Shown: positions 10,686 through 20,334, numbered from the stretch's first letter. The stretch is DNA of 43,926 bases from a bacterium (GCA_030619985.1 JAUXAI010000004.1:1-43926); one strand, 5' to 3'. Numbers and translations: made by a program. Notes: generated by a model from the letters alone, not told the origin.

Positions 10686-12326
10686 ATGAAAAGATTGGTT
10701 AAAGGTTTTATTCTCGTATTTATTCTTACTACTCTTATTCAGGGAGTAATCTATGCCGCTGAATTAGATAAGACGGATCAGGTTATATTCAAGGCCATGG
10801 AGACAGAATTGAATAGGTCACTGAAGAAGTTAAAGATCGAAAAGGATAAACCTTATTTCATATCCTATACTATTATCGATGGGAATTATGTCTTTATGGA
10901 AGCTACTCTCGGTAAATTTACTAAGAATGATGCTAATCATTATCGCACCGCTTTTGCCCGAGTGAAAGTTGGCGATTACCAGTATGATAACTCCATATTT
11001 AAGAGGAAGAGAAGAGGTCGTAGAGTGTGGGGCCTTCGAAGGAGGATTAGTATTCCTCTGGAAGATGATTTGATTGCTATGAGGCATAAGTTATGGCTTT
11101 TGACCGATTCCCAATTTAAGGATGCGGTGAACCAATTCACCAGGAAGAAAGAGACAGAGGAATTACAGGTTAAGAAAGAAGAGTTAGCCGACTTCTCCAA
11201 AGCAAAGCCAGTAGAATATTATGAAGAAACTAAGAAAATCGATATCAATAGGAAAGCCTGGGAAGAGAGATTAAAAAGTTTATCCCTGATCTTTAAAAAA
11301 CATCCAGAGATAGAGAAGTCAAAGATTAGTTTGCAGATTTGGGTGGAGATAAAGTATTTATTGAATTCGGAAAGAACGAGAATAAAAGATCATAATATTG
11401 GATATCGGATTAGAATAGATGCTTCTACTATTTCTCAAGACGAGATACCTGTTACATCTTCTTATAGTTTTTACGGGTATAAAGAGGATGATTTACCAAC
11501 TGAAGCAGAATTAAAAGAGGAGATCAATAAGATCATAGAGGATATTAATAAGAGATTAAATCCAGAGGTTATCACTGGCTATCTGGGACCAGTACTTGTT
11601 GAATCTCCCGCCTCTGGGTTTTTATTCCTAAAACTGATAGGAAGGAACATTCTGGGCGATAGAGAAAAATATGAGAATAGTAGACTTCTCTTCTATAATA
11701 GATTGAATAGAAAGTTAGTGGATAGGAATATCTCAGTCTATGCTGACCCTACCATCCAGTATTACAATGGCGTTCCAGTAAGCGATTATTATCTTTACGA
11801 TGCTGAAGGGGTAAGGGCCCGAAGAGTAAACGTTATTGAGAATGGGATATTTAAAAATTATCTTATGACCCGGACACCGATCAAGGGTTTTGAAGAATCA
11901 AATGGATACGCCTATCCTACTGGCCGGGCAAAGATAGAGCCTGGTGTCAGTAATCTCTTTGTTGAAACAAAAGATAAGATGAGTTATGAACAGTTGAAAG
12001 AGAAATTGATAGCCCTCTGTAAGGAGCAGAATCTGCCTTATGGCCTGATTATTAGAAAGTTCGATATCAATAGGAAAATTCCGACAAGTACTGTTAAGAT
12101 TAATGTTAATACTGGCGAGGAAACCCCGGTTTTTGGCTGTGATGCTGTCTCTGTTTCAGATTTAACCATTCTGGATAAGATCATTGCCCTGGCTGATGAT
12201 GAAAAAGTTTGCAATACTTATAAAGGCTCTTGTGTTGCCCCTTCCATCTTGATAGAGGAACTGGAATTTAAGGAGAATAAGGATTTATTCAAAAAACCAC
12301 CATTAATCGATTCCCCATTAAAGTAA
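10686..12326 (+). CDS. Exported TldD/PmbA-family paralogue lacking the metal-binding motif
   Basis: Signal peptide MKRLVKGFILVFILTTLIQGVIYA; co-linear with the preceding protein, but the HEVFGHRIEG region reads LKLIGRNILG. Confidence 0.75.
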   Translation: MKRLVKGFILVFILTTLIQGVIYAAELDKTDQVIFKAMETELNRSLKKLKIEKDKPYFISYTIIDGNYVFMEATLGKFTKNDANHYRTAFARVKVGDYQYDNSIFKRKRRGRRVWGLRRRISIPLEDDLIAMRHKLWLLTDSQFKDAVNQFTRKKETEELQVKKEELADFSKAKPVEYYEETKKIDINRKAWEERLKSLSLIFKKHPEIEKSKISLQIWVEIKYLLNSERTRIKDHNIGYRIRIDASTISQDEIPVTSSYSFYGYKEDDLPTEAELKEEINKIIEDINKRLNPEVITGYLGPVLVESPASGFLFLKLIGRNILGDREKYENSRLLFYNRLNRKLVDRNISVYADPTIQYYNGVPVSDYYLYDAEGVRARRVNVIENGIFKNYLMTRTPIKGFEESNGYAYPTGRAKIEPGVSNLFVETKDKMSYEQLKEKLIALCKEQNLPYGLIIRKFDINRKIPTSTVKINVNTGEETPVFGCDAVSVSDLTILDKIIALADDEKVCNTYKGSCVAPSILIEELEFKENKDLFKKPPLIDSPLK

Positions 12327-12328
12327 AC

Positions 12329-12352
12329 CCCGCCCCTGCGTGCAGGAGCGGG
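12329..12352. repeat. GC-rich hairpin (possible terminator or REP-like element)
   Basis: CCCGCCCCTGC-GT-GCAGGAGCGGG near-perfect inverted repeat 3 nt after the TldD-like stop codon; no U tract. Confidence 0.5.
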
Positions 12353-12384
12353 ATAAAGAACTTGAAGAAAGGAGGTGAATAAAG

Positions 12385-12732
12385 ATGGGTGATCTTTTGC
12401 GAATTATCATTGGGTTGGGAGTATACGTTTATATGGCCATTGCCCTACAAACTATGGCAAAAAAGACGAATACCAAAAATAGCTGGCTGGCCTGGATACC
12501 CATAGCGAACGTCTACCTGATGACACAGATTGCCGGGATATCAGGCTGGTACACCCTAACAGTACTATTGCTAATAATCCCACTTGTAGGATATATAGCG
12601 ATGCTTGGGGTGATGATATGGTTCTGGTGGAAGATAGCAGAGGCAGTAAAGAAACCAGGGTGGCTGGGTATTTTGATAATAATACCTTTCGTCAATCTGG
12701 TAGTTATAGGCTACTTGGCGTTTTCCAAGTAA
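12385..12732 (+). CDS. Small multi-pass membrane protein (DUF5684-like)
   Basis: Three or more hydrophobic segments; NSWLAWIPIANVYLMTQIAG...GWLGILIIIPFVNLVVIGYLAF; SD AAAGGAGGTG upstream. Confidence 0.65.
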   Translation: MGDLLRIIIGLGVYVYMAIALQTMAKKTNTKNSWLAWIPIANVYLMTQIAGISGWYTLTVLLLIIPLVGYIAMLGVMIWFWWKIAEAVKKPGWLGILIIIPFVNLVVIGYLAFSK

Positions 12733-12757
12733 AGTAAATCTTTACCGAGGAAAGGAC

Positions 12758-12786
12758 TTGACCCTAAAAACATTCTAAAATATATT
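12758..12786 (+). promoter_or_regulatory. Candidate sigma70 promoter upstream of preT-like gene
   Basis: TTGACC, 17-nt spacer, TATATT. Confidence 0.5.
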
Positions 12787-12794
12787 TTCTTAGT

Positions 12795-12926
12795 ATTGAT
12801 CCGTGCTAATCCGTGTTTTTAAGCTCAAGTAGTAAGCGAAACAAAGAAATCCGTGTCAAAGATTTTATCTGTGATTATCCGTGTGTTTAATCCCAAACGG
12901 TAAGCAAAACAAAAGAATCCGTGTCT
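12795..12926. repeat. ATCCGTG-type repeat element (two tandem copies)
   Basis: ATCCGTGCTAATCCGTGTTTTTAAGCTCAAGTAGTAAGCGAAACAAAGAAATCCGTGTC, then TGTGATTATCCGTGTGTTTAATCCCAAACGGTAAGCAAAACAAAAGAATCCGTGTC. Confidence 0.85.
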
Positions 12927-12939
12927 AAGGAGGTATACT

Positions 12940-14316
12940 ATGTCGAGTAAGACGGCCACTACTTTACTACCGGAGGAGAGGAGGAAAGGTTTTAAAGAAA
13001 TTCACAGATGTTATGAACCCCATCAAGCCTATTTGGAGGCCTCACGCTGCCTGATGTGTGAGGATGCTCCCTGTACTCAAGGATGTCCGGCAGGAGTGGA
13101 TATTAAGAAATTCATCAGGAAGATAAGATTCCATAACTTGCGGGGTGCCATCAGAGAGATTAGAAAGGCAAATGTCTTAGCGGGTATCTGCGGAAGGGTC
13201 TGTCCTCAGGAGCTACTCTGCCAGAAGGAGTGTAGCAATACCGAGATCGATATCCCCATAGATATCGCTGCCTTACAGAGGTATGTGGCTGATGTTGAAT
13301 TGCGTCGATCCGTCAGTCCGCCAGTCCGTCAATTCGCTCAAAAGATGAAGGTAGCGGTAATCGGCTCTGGTCCGGCAGGTTTGGCGGTGGCCGCCAACCT
13401 CGCTCAGAAGGGTTACGAGGTCACCATCTTTGAGACCGAGGCCAAACCAGGGGGTCTCTTGGCCTATGGGATACCTCCTCATCGGCTTCCTCCACCCGCT
13501 ACCCAGAAGGAGATTCGTTATATAAAGAAGATGGGGGTGAAGATAAAATGCAATACAAAGATAACCGATATCGATGAACTCTTCAAAAAAGACTTTAAGG
13601 CCATATTCATTAGTGTAGGACTACCTGGGGCGAGGAAGATCGGCCTGCCTGGTGAGAATCTGAAAGGAGTCTATACCGCTTTAGAATTCTTGAAAGACGT
13701 GATCGAAAATAAGGGAAAGACGAAGAAGACCAGGATTGGAAAAAGGGTGGTAGTCATTGGTGGCGGCGATGTGGCCATGGATGCTGCCTCCTGTGCTCTG
13801 AGACTCGGTGCGCAAAGGGTCGATCTCGCCTGTCTGGAAGGTTATGATGAGATGCCCTCTTCACCAGAGGAGAGGAGAATCTCCTGGGAAGAGGGGGTGG
13901 AGATCCATACCCGGGTCATGCCCGTAAGAATTATAGGCTCAAAAGGGAGAGTAACCGGATATAAAGGAATAGGCATCCGGTGGCGCAAGCCTGGCTTATT
14001 CGTTCCTTCCAATGCCATTCCCATTCCGGGAACAGAGTTCAGTCTTAAAGTCGATACGGTAATCGAGGCTATCGGCCAGTTGCCCGATACTGAGAATGTC
14101 AAGGGATTCAAGAGAATAGAGACTGCTGGGCCAGGGTATATCGTAGCAAAGAAAAAGACTTTTAAAACTTCTCGACCTGGAGTCTTTGCTGCGGGAGACA
14201 TTGTCAATCGGGGAGCTACTGCTGTTCAGGCAGTGGCTGATGGCAATGCAGCTGCAGAAGCGATAGATGCTTATTTGAAGCGTAAAAGTAAGCATAGAGT
14301 AACCAGTAACCAGTGA
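12940..14316 (+). CDS. preT: NAD(P)H-dependent FAD/Fe-S oxidoreductase, PreT / GltD-like subunit of dihydropyrimidine dehydrogenase
   Basis: N-terminal CLMCEDAPCTQGCPAGVDIKKFIR...CGRVCPQELLCQKEC; FAD GSGPAGLAVA and NAD(P) GGGDVAMDAA motifs; next to PreA-like gene. Confidence 0.8.
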   Translation: MSSKTATTLLPEERRKGFKEIHRCYEPHQAYLEASRCLMCEDAPCTQGCPAGVDIKKFIRKIRFHNLRGAIREIRKANVLAGICGRVCPQELLCQKECSNTEIDIPIDIAALQRYVADVELRRSVSPPVRQFAQKMKVAVIGSGPAGLAVAANLAQKGYEVTIFETEAKPGGLLAYGIPPHRLPPPATQKEIRYIKKMGVKIKCNTKITDIDELFKKDFKAIFISVGLPGARKIGLPGENLKGVYTALEFLKDVIENKGKTKKTRIGKRVVVIGGGDVAMDAASCALRLGAQRVDLACLEGYDEMPSSPEERRISWEEGVEIHTRVMPVRIIGSKGRVTGYKGIGIRWRKPGLFVPSNAIPIPGTEFSLKVDTVIEAIGQLPDTENVKGFKRIETAGPGYIVAKKKTFKTSRPGVFAAGDIVNRGATAVQAVADGNAAAEAIDAYLKRKSKHRVTSNQ

Positions 14317-14368
14317 ACAGTAACCAGTTTTTGTTTGCTGTAAACTGTTCGCTGTAAACTGTAAACTA
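14296..14368. repeat. Period-7 inverted-repeat element (GTAACCA / GTAAACT)
   Basis: GTAACCAGTAACCAGTGAACAGTAACCAG ... CTGTAAACTGTTCGCTGTAAACTGTAAAC; the halves are imperfect reverse complements. Confidence 0.85.
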
Positions 14369-14393
14369 TATTTTGATTAAGGAGGAAATAACT

Positions 14394-15629
14394 ATGAAGA
14401 CTATACCGGTTAATTTAGGAATAGAGTTCTGTGGAGTAAAATTTAGTAACCCCTTTATCCTCTCTGCTGCTCCACCCACAGATGACCTGGATATGTTAAA
14501 AAGAGGATTGGAGATGGGATGGGCCGGGGCGGTATTAAAGACCACCTCAGTGGAAAAGAATAAGGTAGAATTAGTCTATCCTATGATTAGTGGTCTATCT
14601 TTTGAGAATAAAAAGGTCGTGGGAATGGGAAATATAGACCTCATCAGTGAGCATCACATCGATCTTGTAGAGAAGAGAGTAGAAGCACTTAAAAAGGAGT
14701 TTGGGGATGAGAGAGTAATTGCTGCCAGCATCATGGGGGCAAAGAAAGAGGATTGGCAGGGTTTGGTAAAAAGGTTGAAAGCCGCTGGAGTGGACGTCAT
14801 AGAGTGCTCCTTCTCCTGTCCTCAAGGTAGTATGGGAGAGGTTCCCGGAGCTATGCTCGCCCAGTCAGTTCCCGCTACGGAAATGGTGACCAGATGGGTG
14901 AAAGATGCTGCCCGGAAAACACCAGTGGTAATCAAGATAACCCCTATGGTAGCGGATATCGTTGCCGTAGCCAATGCAGTTAAAAAGGGAGGAGCAGATG
15001 CTATCTGCGCCTCGAATACCATTCCTTCCTTAATGGGCATCGACATTGAGAACTTCATACCCAACCCCAATGTAGCAGGAAAGACAACCTATAGCGGCCT
15101 ATCTGGCCCGGCGATAAAGCCCATTACTTTGAAGGTTATCTCCGAACTATCAAAGACTGTCGGCCTGCCCATTACTGGAACGGGAGGGGCGGTCAACTGG
15201 ATAGATGCCCTGGAGTTCATCCTTTGTGGGGCAACCACCGTCCAGTTCTGCACCGCAGTTATGCACTATGGCTATGACATCATTGAGGACCTGTGTGAGG
15301 GCCTGGCCTTTTATATGGAAGAGAAGGGGATTTCTAAGGTAAAGAACCTCATCGGTAAGTCCCTACCCTATATTGTAGGCCACGATGATCTTTCCCGAAA
15401 GAATCGGGTAACCTCTAATATCGACCTTAAGAAGTGCGTGCGCTGTGGTCTCTGTTACTATGCCTGCCAGGATGGAGGACACCAGGCCATTGAACTGGGA
15501 AGAGACCGTAAGCCAGAGGTGGATGAAGAGAAATGCTTTGGCTGTGGCCTCTGTCAGTCTGCCTGCCCCATCGACGGCTGCATAGAACTAAAAGAGAGCG
15601 AAAAGCCCCGCAAGATAGCCATAGTCTAA
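14394..15629 (+). CDS. preA: Dihydropyrimidine dehydrogenase catalytic subunit, PreA-like
   Basis: IECSFSCPQGSMGEVPGAMLAQSVPATEMV, TPMVADIVAVANAVKKGGADAICASNT, C-terminal 2x[4Fe-4S] CVRCGLCYYACQDGGHQAIE...CFGCGLCQSACPIDGCIEL; SD AAGGAGG before ATG at 14394. Confidence 0.85.
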   Translation: MKTIPVNLGIEFCGVKFSNPFILSAAPPTDDLDMLKRGLEMGWAGAVLKTTSVEKNKVELVYPMISGLSFENKKVVGMGNIDLISEHHIDLVEKRVEALKKEFGDERVIAASIMGAKKEDWQGLVKRLKAAGVDVIECSFSCPQGSMGEVPGAMLAQSVPATEMVTRWVKDAARKTPVVIKITPMVADIVAVANAVKKGGADAICASNTIPSLMGIDIENFIPNPNVAGKTTYSGLSGPAIKPITLKVISELSKTVGLPITGTGGAVNWIDALEFILCGATTVQFCTAVMHYGYDIIEDLCEGLAFYMEEKGISKVKNLIGKSLPYIVGHDDLSRKNRVTSNIDLKKCVRCGLCYYACQDGGHQAIELGRDRKPEVDEEKCFGCGLCQSACPIDGCIELKESEKPRKIAIV

Positions 15630-15745
15630 AAAATATCCAATATCCAATATCCAATTTCCAATGAATTAGGTTGAACATTTGACATTTAAGAATTGGACAT
15701 TTTGTTAGAAATTGGAAATTAGTAATTAGGAATTTGCTTGTTTAG
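15630..15745. repeat. Period-7 TCCAATA-type repeat element
   Basis: AATATCCAATATCCAATATCCAATTTCCAATG ... AATTGGACATTTTGTTAGAAATTGGAAATTAG. Confidence 0.85.
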
Positions 15746-15768
15746 TATTTAATACTAGGAGGAGTTTT

Positions 15769-16260
15769 ATGCCCAAAATACTAATAGTGGATGCCAGTAA
15801 GTGTGTTGGCTGTCGGGATTGTGAGTTAGTTTGCTCGGCAAAGCATTATCAGACCTTCAAGTCCTCTCTTTCCGGGATTGCTACTATCAAATTCGACGAA
15901 ATCTCCCGGGATGTGCCCATGGTCTGTCAGCAGTGCGAGAAGCCGGCCTGCCAGGCGGTCTGTCCGGTGAATGCCATATCGAGGGATGAAGAGACCGCTG
16001 CTTTAGTCATTAACTACGACCTCTGCATCGGGTGTAAGGCCTGCGTCTCTGCCTGCCCCTTTGGCGCCATCCACTTCGATGATGAGGAGAAGAGACCCAT
16101 CAAATGTGACCTCTGTGATGGTGATCCAGAGTGCGTCAAGATCTGCCCCTCAGAGGCCCTTAAATACGAAGAGGCAGATAAGGCAACTATGGCCAAGCGA
16201 AGGGAAAGCATCGAGCATCTTCCAGAACTACTCAAATTAATTACGGGAGAGAAAGGGTAG
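15769..16260 (+). CDS. Four-cluster 4Fe-4S ferredoxin subunit of AOR (WorS-like), copy 1
   Basis: Cys motifs CVGCRDCELVC, CQQCEKPACQAVC, CIGCKACVSAC, CDLCDGDPECVKIC; precedes AOR copy 1. Confidence 0.85.
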   Translation: MPKILIVDASKCVGCRDCELVCSAKHYQTFKSSLSGIATIKFDEISRDVPMVCQQCEKPACQAVCPVNAISRDEETAALVINYDLCIGCKACVSACPFGAIHFDDEEKRPIKCDLCDGDPECVKICPSEALKYEEADKATMAKRRESIEHLPELLKLITGEKG

Positions 16261-16262
16261 TA

Positions 16263-16342
16263 AAAAAGGTTTACGATTTACGGTTAACGGTTAACGGTAA
16301 ACAGTCCCGAGCGTAAGTGAGGGACGGGTAAACGGTTAACCC
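16263..16342. repeat. Period-7 GGTTAAC-type repeat with hairpin
   Basis: GGTTTACGATTTACGGTTAACGGTTAACGGTAAACAGTCCCGAGCGTAAGTGAGGGACGGGTAAACGGTTAAC. Confidence 0.85.
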
Positions 16343-16366
16343 ATCACTCCAGAATTGGAGGGAAAC

Positions 16367-18319
16367 ATGTTCAAAGGAAAGGGTTATACAGGTAGGATCT
16401 TAAGGATTAATCTCTCTACGGGAAAGATAAGTAAGGAGCCGTTACCAGACTTTGTGGTGAGAAACTACATTGGCGGTAACGGCTTCTCTGTCTATTATCT
16501 CTATAAAGAACTGGAACCAGGGATCGACCCGCTGGGCTCTAAAAATAAGATTGTTATTGGGACTGGACCATTGACCGGGACTTTATGGCCTTCGTCTGGC
16601 CGTTTTAGTATCGGGGCTAAGTCTCCTCTCACTGGATTCTGGGGAGAGGCAAATAGCGGAGGGTTCTTCGGCCCGGAACTAAAATATGCTGGTTATGATG
16701 CTATTATTATTGAAGGAAGAGCAAAGAAACCAGTCTATATCGAGATATTTAATGGAGAAGTAGCCATAAAGGATGCTAAGCATCTCTGGGGAAGGAATAC
16801 AAAGGAAGTTACCTTAGAACTACAAAAGGAAGACAAGGAAACTCAGGTATTATGCATCGGCCAGGGGGGAGAAAACTTGGTAGCATATGCCTCTATTATG
16901 TCTAACCTCCATCGGGCCTTTGGCAGAAGCGGTCAGGGTGCGGTCTGGGGAAGCAAGAACCTTAAAGCCATCGCTGTAAGAGGAACGGGAAGGGTAGATG
17001 TGGCCAACTTTGATAAGTTCATAGAATTATCAAAGGAAGCCCACAGAAAGGTGCAGGAGGATGAGGCTGCCCGACAGATGTTTACCTATGGAACGAACCT
17101 CCTGGTGAGTGCCAAACAGGCCATTGGAGAGTTCGTCACCCGCAACCATTCTACGGGAGTATTTGAGGGAGCAGAGAAGTTAGCAGCAGAGGTATTGAAG
17201 GAAAAATTCAATGGTCGTCCGCGGGCCTGCTTCGGCTGTTCCAACGCCTGCAAGGAGGTCTATACTACCTCCCATGCCAATCCCTGGGCCCCGGATATGG
17301 TCACTGAGGGTCCGGAATACGAGGGAACCATGGCCTTTGGCTCCAACTGCGGCATCGATGACTACGACATGATTCTCTATGTCTCTGATCTCTGCAATAA
17401 ATATGGTATTGACCAGATTTCCTTAGGTATCGCTATCTCCTTCTTGATGGAGTGCTACGAGAAGGGCTTAATTACTAAAAAAGACTGCGATGGTCTGGAA
17501 CTCAGATGGGGGAATAAGGAGGCAGTAGTTGCCCTTACCCATAAGACAGCCAAGAGGGAAGGCATTGGTGACCTATTAGCTGAAGGGGTGAAGAGGGCCT
17601 CTGAGAAGTTAGGAAGAGGGACGGAAAGATATGCTATGCATGTCAAGGGACAGGAGGTGTCGGGACAAGATGGAAGAACCCATCGCTCCGTTGCCCTCAC
17701 CCATGCTGTTGGTGCCCGGGGAGCAGACCACCTCCGTTCCCTGGTTACTGTTGATCAACTGGGTTATAAGGCTGCAGCGCGAAAGAGATACAAGGACCTC
17801 TTCAAAGGTAAGTCTAAAAAAGAGCAGGAAGTGATACTCAATGAACTCTGTAACCCCTACTTAGAGAATTACAAGGCCTATGCGGTTAAGGTTACTGAAG
17901 ATATTTTTGCCATTAGAGACGCCTTAGTCGTTTGCTGGTATACCTGTGGTTGGCCTCCCATCTTCTGGATAGAGGACTTTGCCCGGATAATGCCTCTTGC
18001 TACGGGTGAGGAGGCCCTTGGGGACGTTCAAGAACTATTGAAGATTGGTGAGAGGCAGGTGAATGTCAAGCGGGCCTTCAATATTAGAGAGGGATTGACC
18101 AGGGAAGACGATACCCTTCCCAAGAGGTTTACAGAAGAACCCATGCCCGAAGGTCCGGGAAAAGGGCAGGTAGCTAACCTCAAAGTAATGCTTGACGAAT
18201 ATTATCGGTTGCGTGGCTGGGACTTAGAGACCGGAATGATTAAGAGAAAGACTCTCAAGAGATTGAATTTACCCGAAATAGAAAAAGAACTCGATAAACT
18301 AAAGAAGATGATCGACTAA
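16367..18319 (+). CDS. aor: Aldehyde ferredoxin oxidoreductase family tungsten/Mo enzyme, copy 1
   Basis: GTGPLTGTLWPSSGRFSIGAKSPLTGFWGEANSGGFFGPELKYAGYDAIIIEGRAKKPVYI; cluster motif ACFGCSNAC and distal ALVVC. ATG at 16367 preceded by GGAGGG. Confidence 0.9.
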   Translation: MFKGKGYTGRILRINLSTGKISKEPLPDFVVRNYIGGNGFSVYYLYKELEPGIDPLGSKNKIVIGTGPLTGTLWPSSGRFSIGAKSPLTGFWGEANSGGFFGPELKYAGYDAIIIEGRAKKPVYIEIFNGEVAIKDAKHLWGRNTKEVTLELQKEDKETQVLCIGQGGENLVAYASIMSNLHRAFGRSGQGAVWGSKNLKAIAVRGTGRVDVANFDKFIELSKEAHRKVQEDEAARQMFTYGTNLLVSAKQAIGEFVTRNHSTGVFEGAEKLAAEVLKEKFNGRPRACFGCSNACKEVYTTSHANPWAPDMVTEGPEYEGTMAFGSNCGIDDYDMILYVSDLCNKYGIDQISLGIAISFLMECYEKGLITKKDCDGLELRWGNKEAVVALTHKTAKREGIGDLLAEGVKRASEKLGRGTERYAMHVKGQEVSGQDGRTHRSVALTHAVGARGADHLRSLVTVDQLGYKAAARKRYKDLFKGKSKKEQEVILNELCNPYLENYKAYAVKVTEDIFAIRDALVVCWYTCGWPPIFWIEDFARIMPLATGEEALGDVQELLKIGERQVNVKRAFNIREGLTREDDTLPKRFTEEPMPEGPGKGQVANLKVMLDEYYRLRGWDLETGMIKRKTLKRLNLPEIEKELDKLKKMID

Positions 18320-18432
18320 GCACAGAAGTTGACAAGTGTACAAGGATATAAGTTAACAAGTTAACAAGGAAACAAGTTAACAAGGACTTATCAACTTATC
18401 AACTTGTCAACTAATCAACTTGTTAACTTTTT
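18318..18432. repeat. Short-period GTTAACAA inverted-repeat element between AOR copies 1 and 2
   Basis: GTTAACAAGTTAACAAGGAAACAAGTTAACAAGG ... CTTATCAACTTATCAACTTGTCAACTAATCAACTTGTTAACTTTTT; long hairpin ending in a T run. Confidence 0.85.
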
Positions 18433-18444
18433 GACGGAGGCATC

Positions 18445-20334
18445 ATGGCTTTCAAAGGCGGCTATGCTGGACAACTTCTCTATATCGATCTGACCAAAGA
18501 GAAGATTAAGAAAGCTCCTTTAGATGAAGAATTAAGTAAGAAATACATCGGTGGAGCGGGCTTAGCAGCCAAGTTATTATACGATATGATTCCCAAAGGA
18601 ATCGATCCTCTATCTCCCAGGAATGTTCTGGGATTTTTTGTTGGGCCATTAACCGGAACTCTCTTTCCTCAGGCCTCGAGATATACTGTGGCGGCCAAGA
18701 ACCCATTGACCAATGCCTGGGGTGAGGCCCATGCAGGAGGCTTCTGGGGCCCGGAGTTAAAGTTGGCTGGCTATGATGGGATAATCTTTACTGGAAAGGC
18801 AAAGAAGCCAGTCTATCTCTTCATTGATAATGACGAAGTGGAGATTCGTAGTGCAAAGAACCTCTGGGGAATGAAAACCTCTGAAGCAATGGATAGGATG
18901 ATTGAAATCCATAAAGATCCCCAGATAGAGTCTGTGGCCATCGGCCCGGCAGGGGAGAACTTAGTGCGCTTCGCCTGCATCTTCACCCGAAATGGAAGGG
19001 TAGCAGCGCGCAGCGGCATGGGCCTTGTGATGGGCTCAAAGAATTTGAAACTCATCGCTGTTCGGGGAACGAAGGGTCTGGATGTTGCCCAGCCGGATGA
19101 ATACCTGGATGCTGTCAAGGTCTGGTATGATAAGGTTCTGAACCATCCCTATACTGAGGGAAGAGTAAAGTATGGGACGACAGAATTAATAGACCTCATG
19201 CAGTCCATCGGCCGTCTTCCCACCTATAATATGCAGCAGGGGGTTTTTGACGAGTGGGAGAATATCTCCTGTGACACCTATCGGGATAAGTATTTCTTAA
19301 GACCGCGGGCAGACTATGCCTGCATCCAGAGGTGCGGAAGATTCGTTTCTGTAGCAACCGGGCCCTATAAGTGTATGGGCAAAGGGCCGGAGTATGAGTG
19401 TATCTCCGCCTTAGGTTCCAAGTGCGGGAATTCAAATCTGGCTGCTATTATCTATACCCACCACCTATGCGATGAATACGGGATGGATTCCATTGGAACA
19501 GGGAGCGTCATCGCCTGGGCTATGGAGTGCTATGAGAAAGGAATATTGACTGAGAAGGATACCGGAGGATTGGCCTTTAATTGGGGAGACCATGAACTCA
19601 TTGTAAAGTTAGTGGAGATGATCGCCAAAAGAAAGGAGATCGGTAATCTCTTGGCCGAAGGCAGTTACCGGGCAGCTAAGAAACTCGGTAGAGGTTCAGA
19701 GAAGTATGTTATGCATGTCAAAGGACAGGATATGGCCTCCCAGGAGCCCAGGGCCCAGAAGTCCATGGGATTAGCAGCCGCTACCGCTGCCCGGGGAGCA
19801 GACCACCTCTACGCCTTTCCCGTACTTGATGAGGGCCAGATCTTTACTAAGGAGATAAAGCAGTGGTATGGAACAAAGTATCTTCCTGAGATTGGAGAGA
19901 GATTAAGTCCCAAGAATAAGGGCTTTATGATCTCACATAATGAGAATTATTCTGTTCTAATCGAATCCTTAGGGGTCTGCAAGTATGGCACCATGGTTCC
20001 TCCTGCCTTATATTATGAGGATATTATAAGAGCCATAGAAGTGACCATGGGCTGGAAAGTAACAGAGAAGGAACTGAAGAAGATTGGAGAGAGAATCGTC
20101 AACCTCAATAGGCTCTTTAATGTTAGGGAAGGAATTACTCGTAAGGATGATTCGCTGCCCGATAGATTGACCAAGGAGCCAGCGCCCTTGGGGGTCCCCA
20201 AGGGACAGGTGGTGGAACTCGATCAGATGCTCGATGAATACTATAAATATCGCGGTTGGGATAAGAAGACAGGAAAGCCTACCAAGAAGAAACTGAAGGA
20301 ACTGGGACTTAGCGAAGAAGCGAAATTCGAATAA
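18445..20334 (+). CDS. aor: Aldehyde ferredoxin oxidoreductase family enzyme, copy 2 (first cluster Cys replaced by Asp)
   Basis: GPLTGTLFPQASRYTVAAKNPLTNAWGEAHAGGFWGPELKLAGYDGIIFTGKAKKPVYLFI; cluster motif reads ADYACIQRC. Confidence 0.9.
   Translation: MAFKGGYAGQLLYIDLTKEKIKKAPLDEELSKKYIGGAGLAAKLLYDMIPKGIDPLSPRNVLGFFVGPLTGTLFPQASRYTVAAKNPLTNAWGEAHAGGFWGPELKLAGYDGIIFTGKAKKPVYLFIDNDEVEIRSAKNLWGMKTSEAMDRMIEIHKDPQIESVAIGPAGENLVRFACIFTRNGRVAARSGMGLVMGSKNLKLIAVRGTKGLDVAQPDEYLDAVKVWYDKVLNHPYTEGRVKYGTTELIDLMQSIGRLPTYNMQQGVFDEWENISCDTYRDKYFLRPRADYACIQRCGRFVSVATGPYKCMGKGPEYECISALGSKCGNSNLAAIIYTHHLCDEYGMDSIGTGSVIAWAMECYEKGILTEKDTGGLAFNWGDHELIVKLVEMIAKRKEIGNLLAEGSYRAAKKLGRGSEKYVMHVKGQDMASQEPRAQKSMGLAAATAARGADHLYAFPVLDEGQIFTKEIKQWYGTKYLPEIGERLSPKNKGFMISHNENYSVLIESLGVCKYGTMVPPALYYEDIIRAIEVTMGWKVTEKELKKIGERIVNLNRLFNVREGITRKDDSLPDRLTKEPAPLGVPKGQVVELDQMLDEYYKYRGWDKKTGKPTKKKLKELGLSEEAKFE

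Noticed and set aside
17631-17834. Alternative-frame + strand ORFs inside AOR copy 1 (also 24312-24515 and 38215-38442)
   Set aside because: Out-of-frame overlaps within strongly conserved CDSs with low-quality translations.
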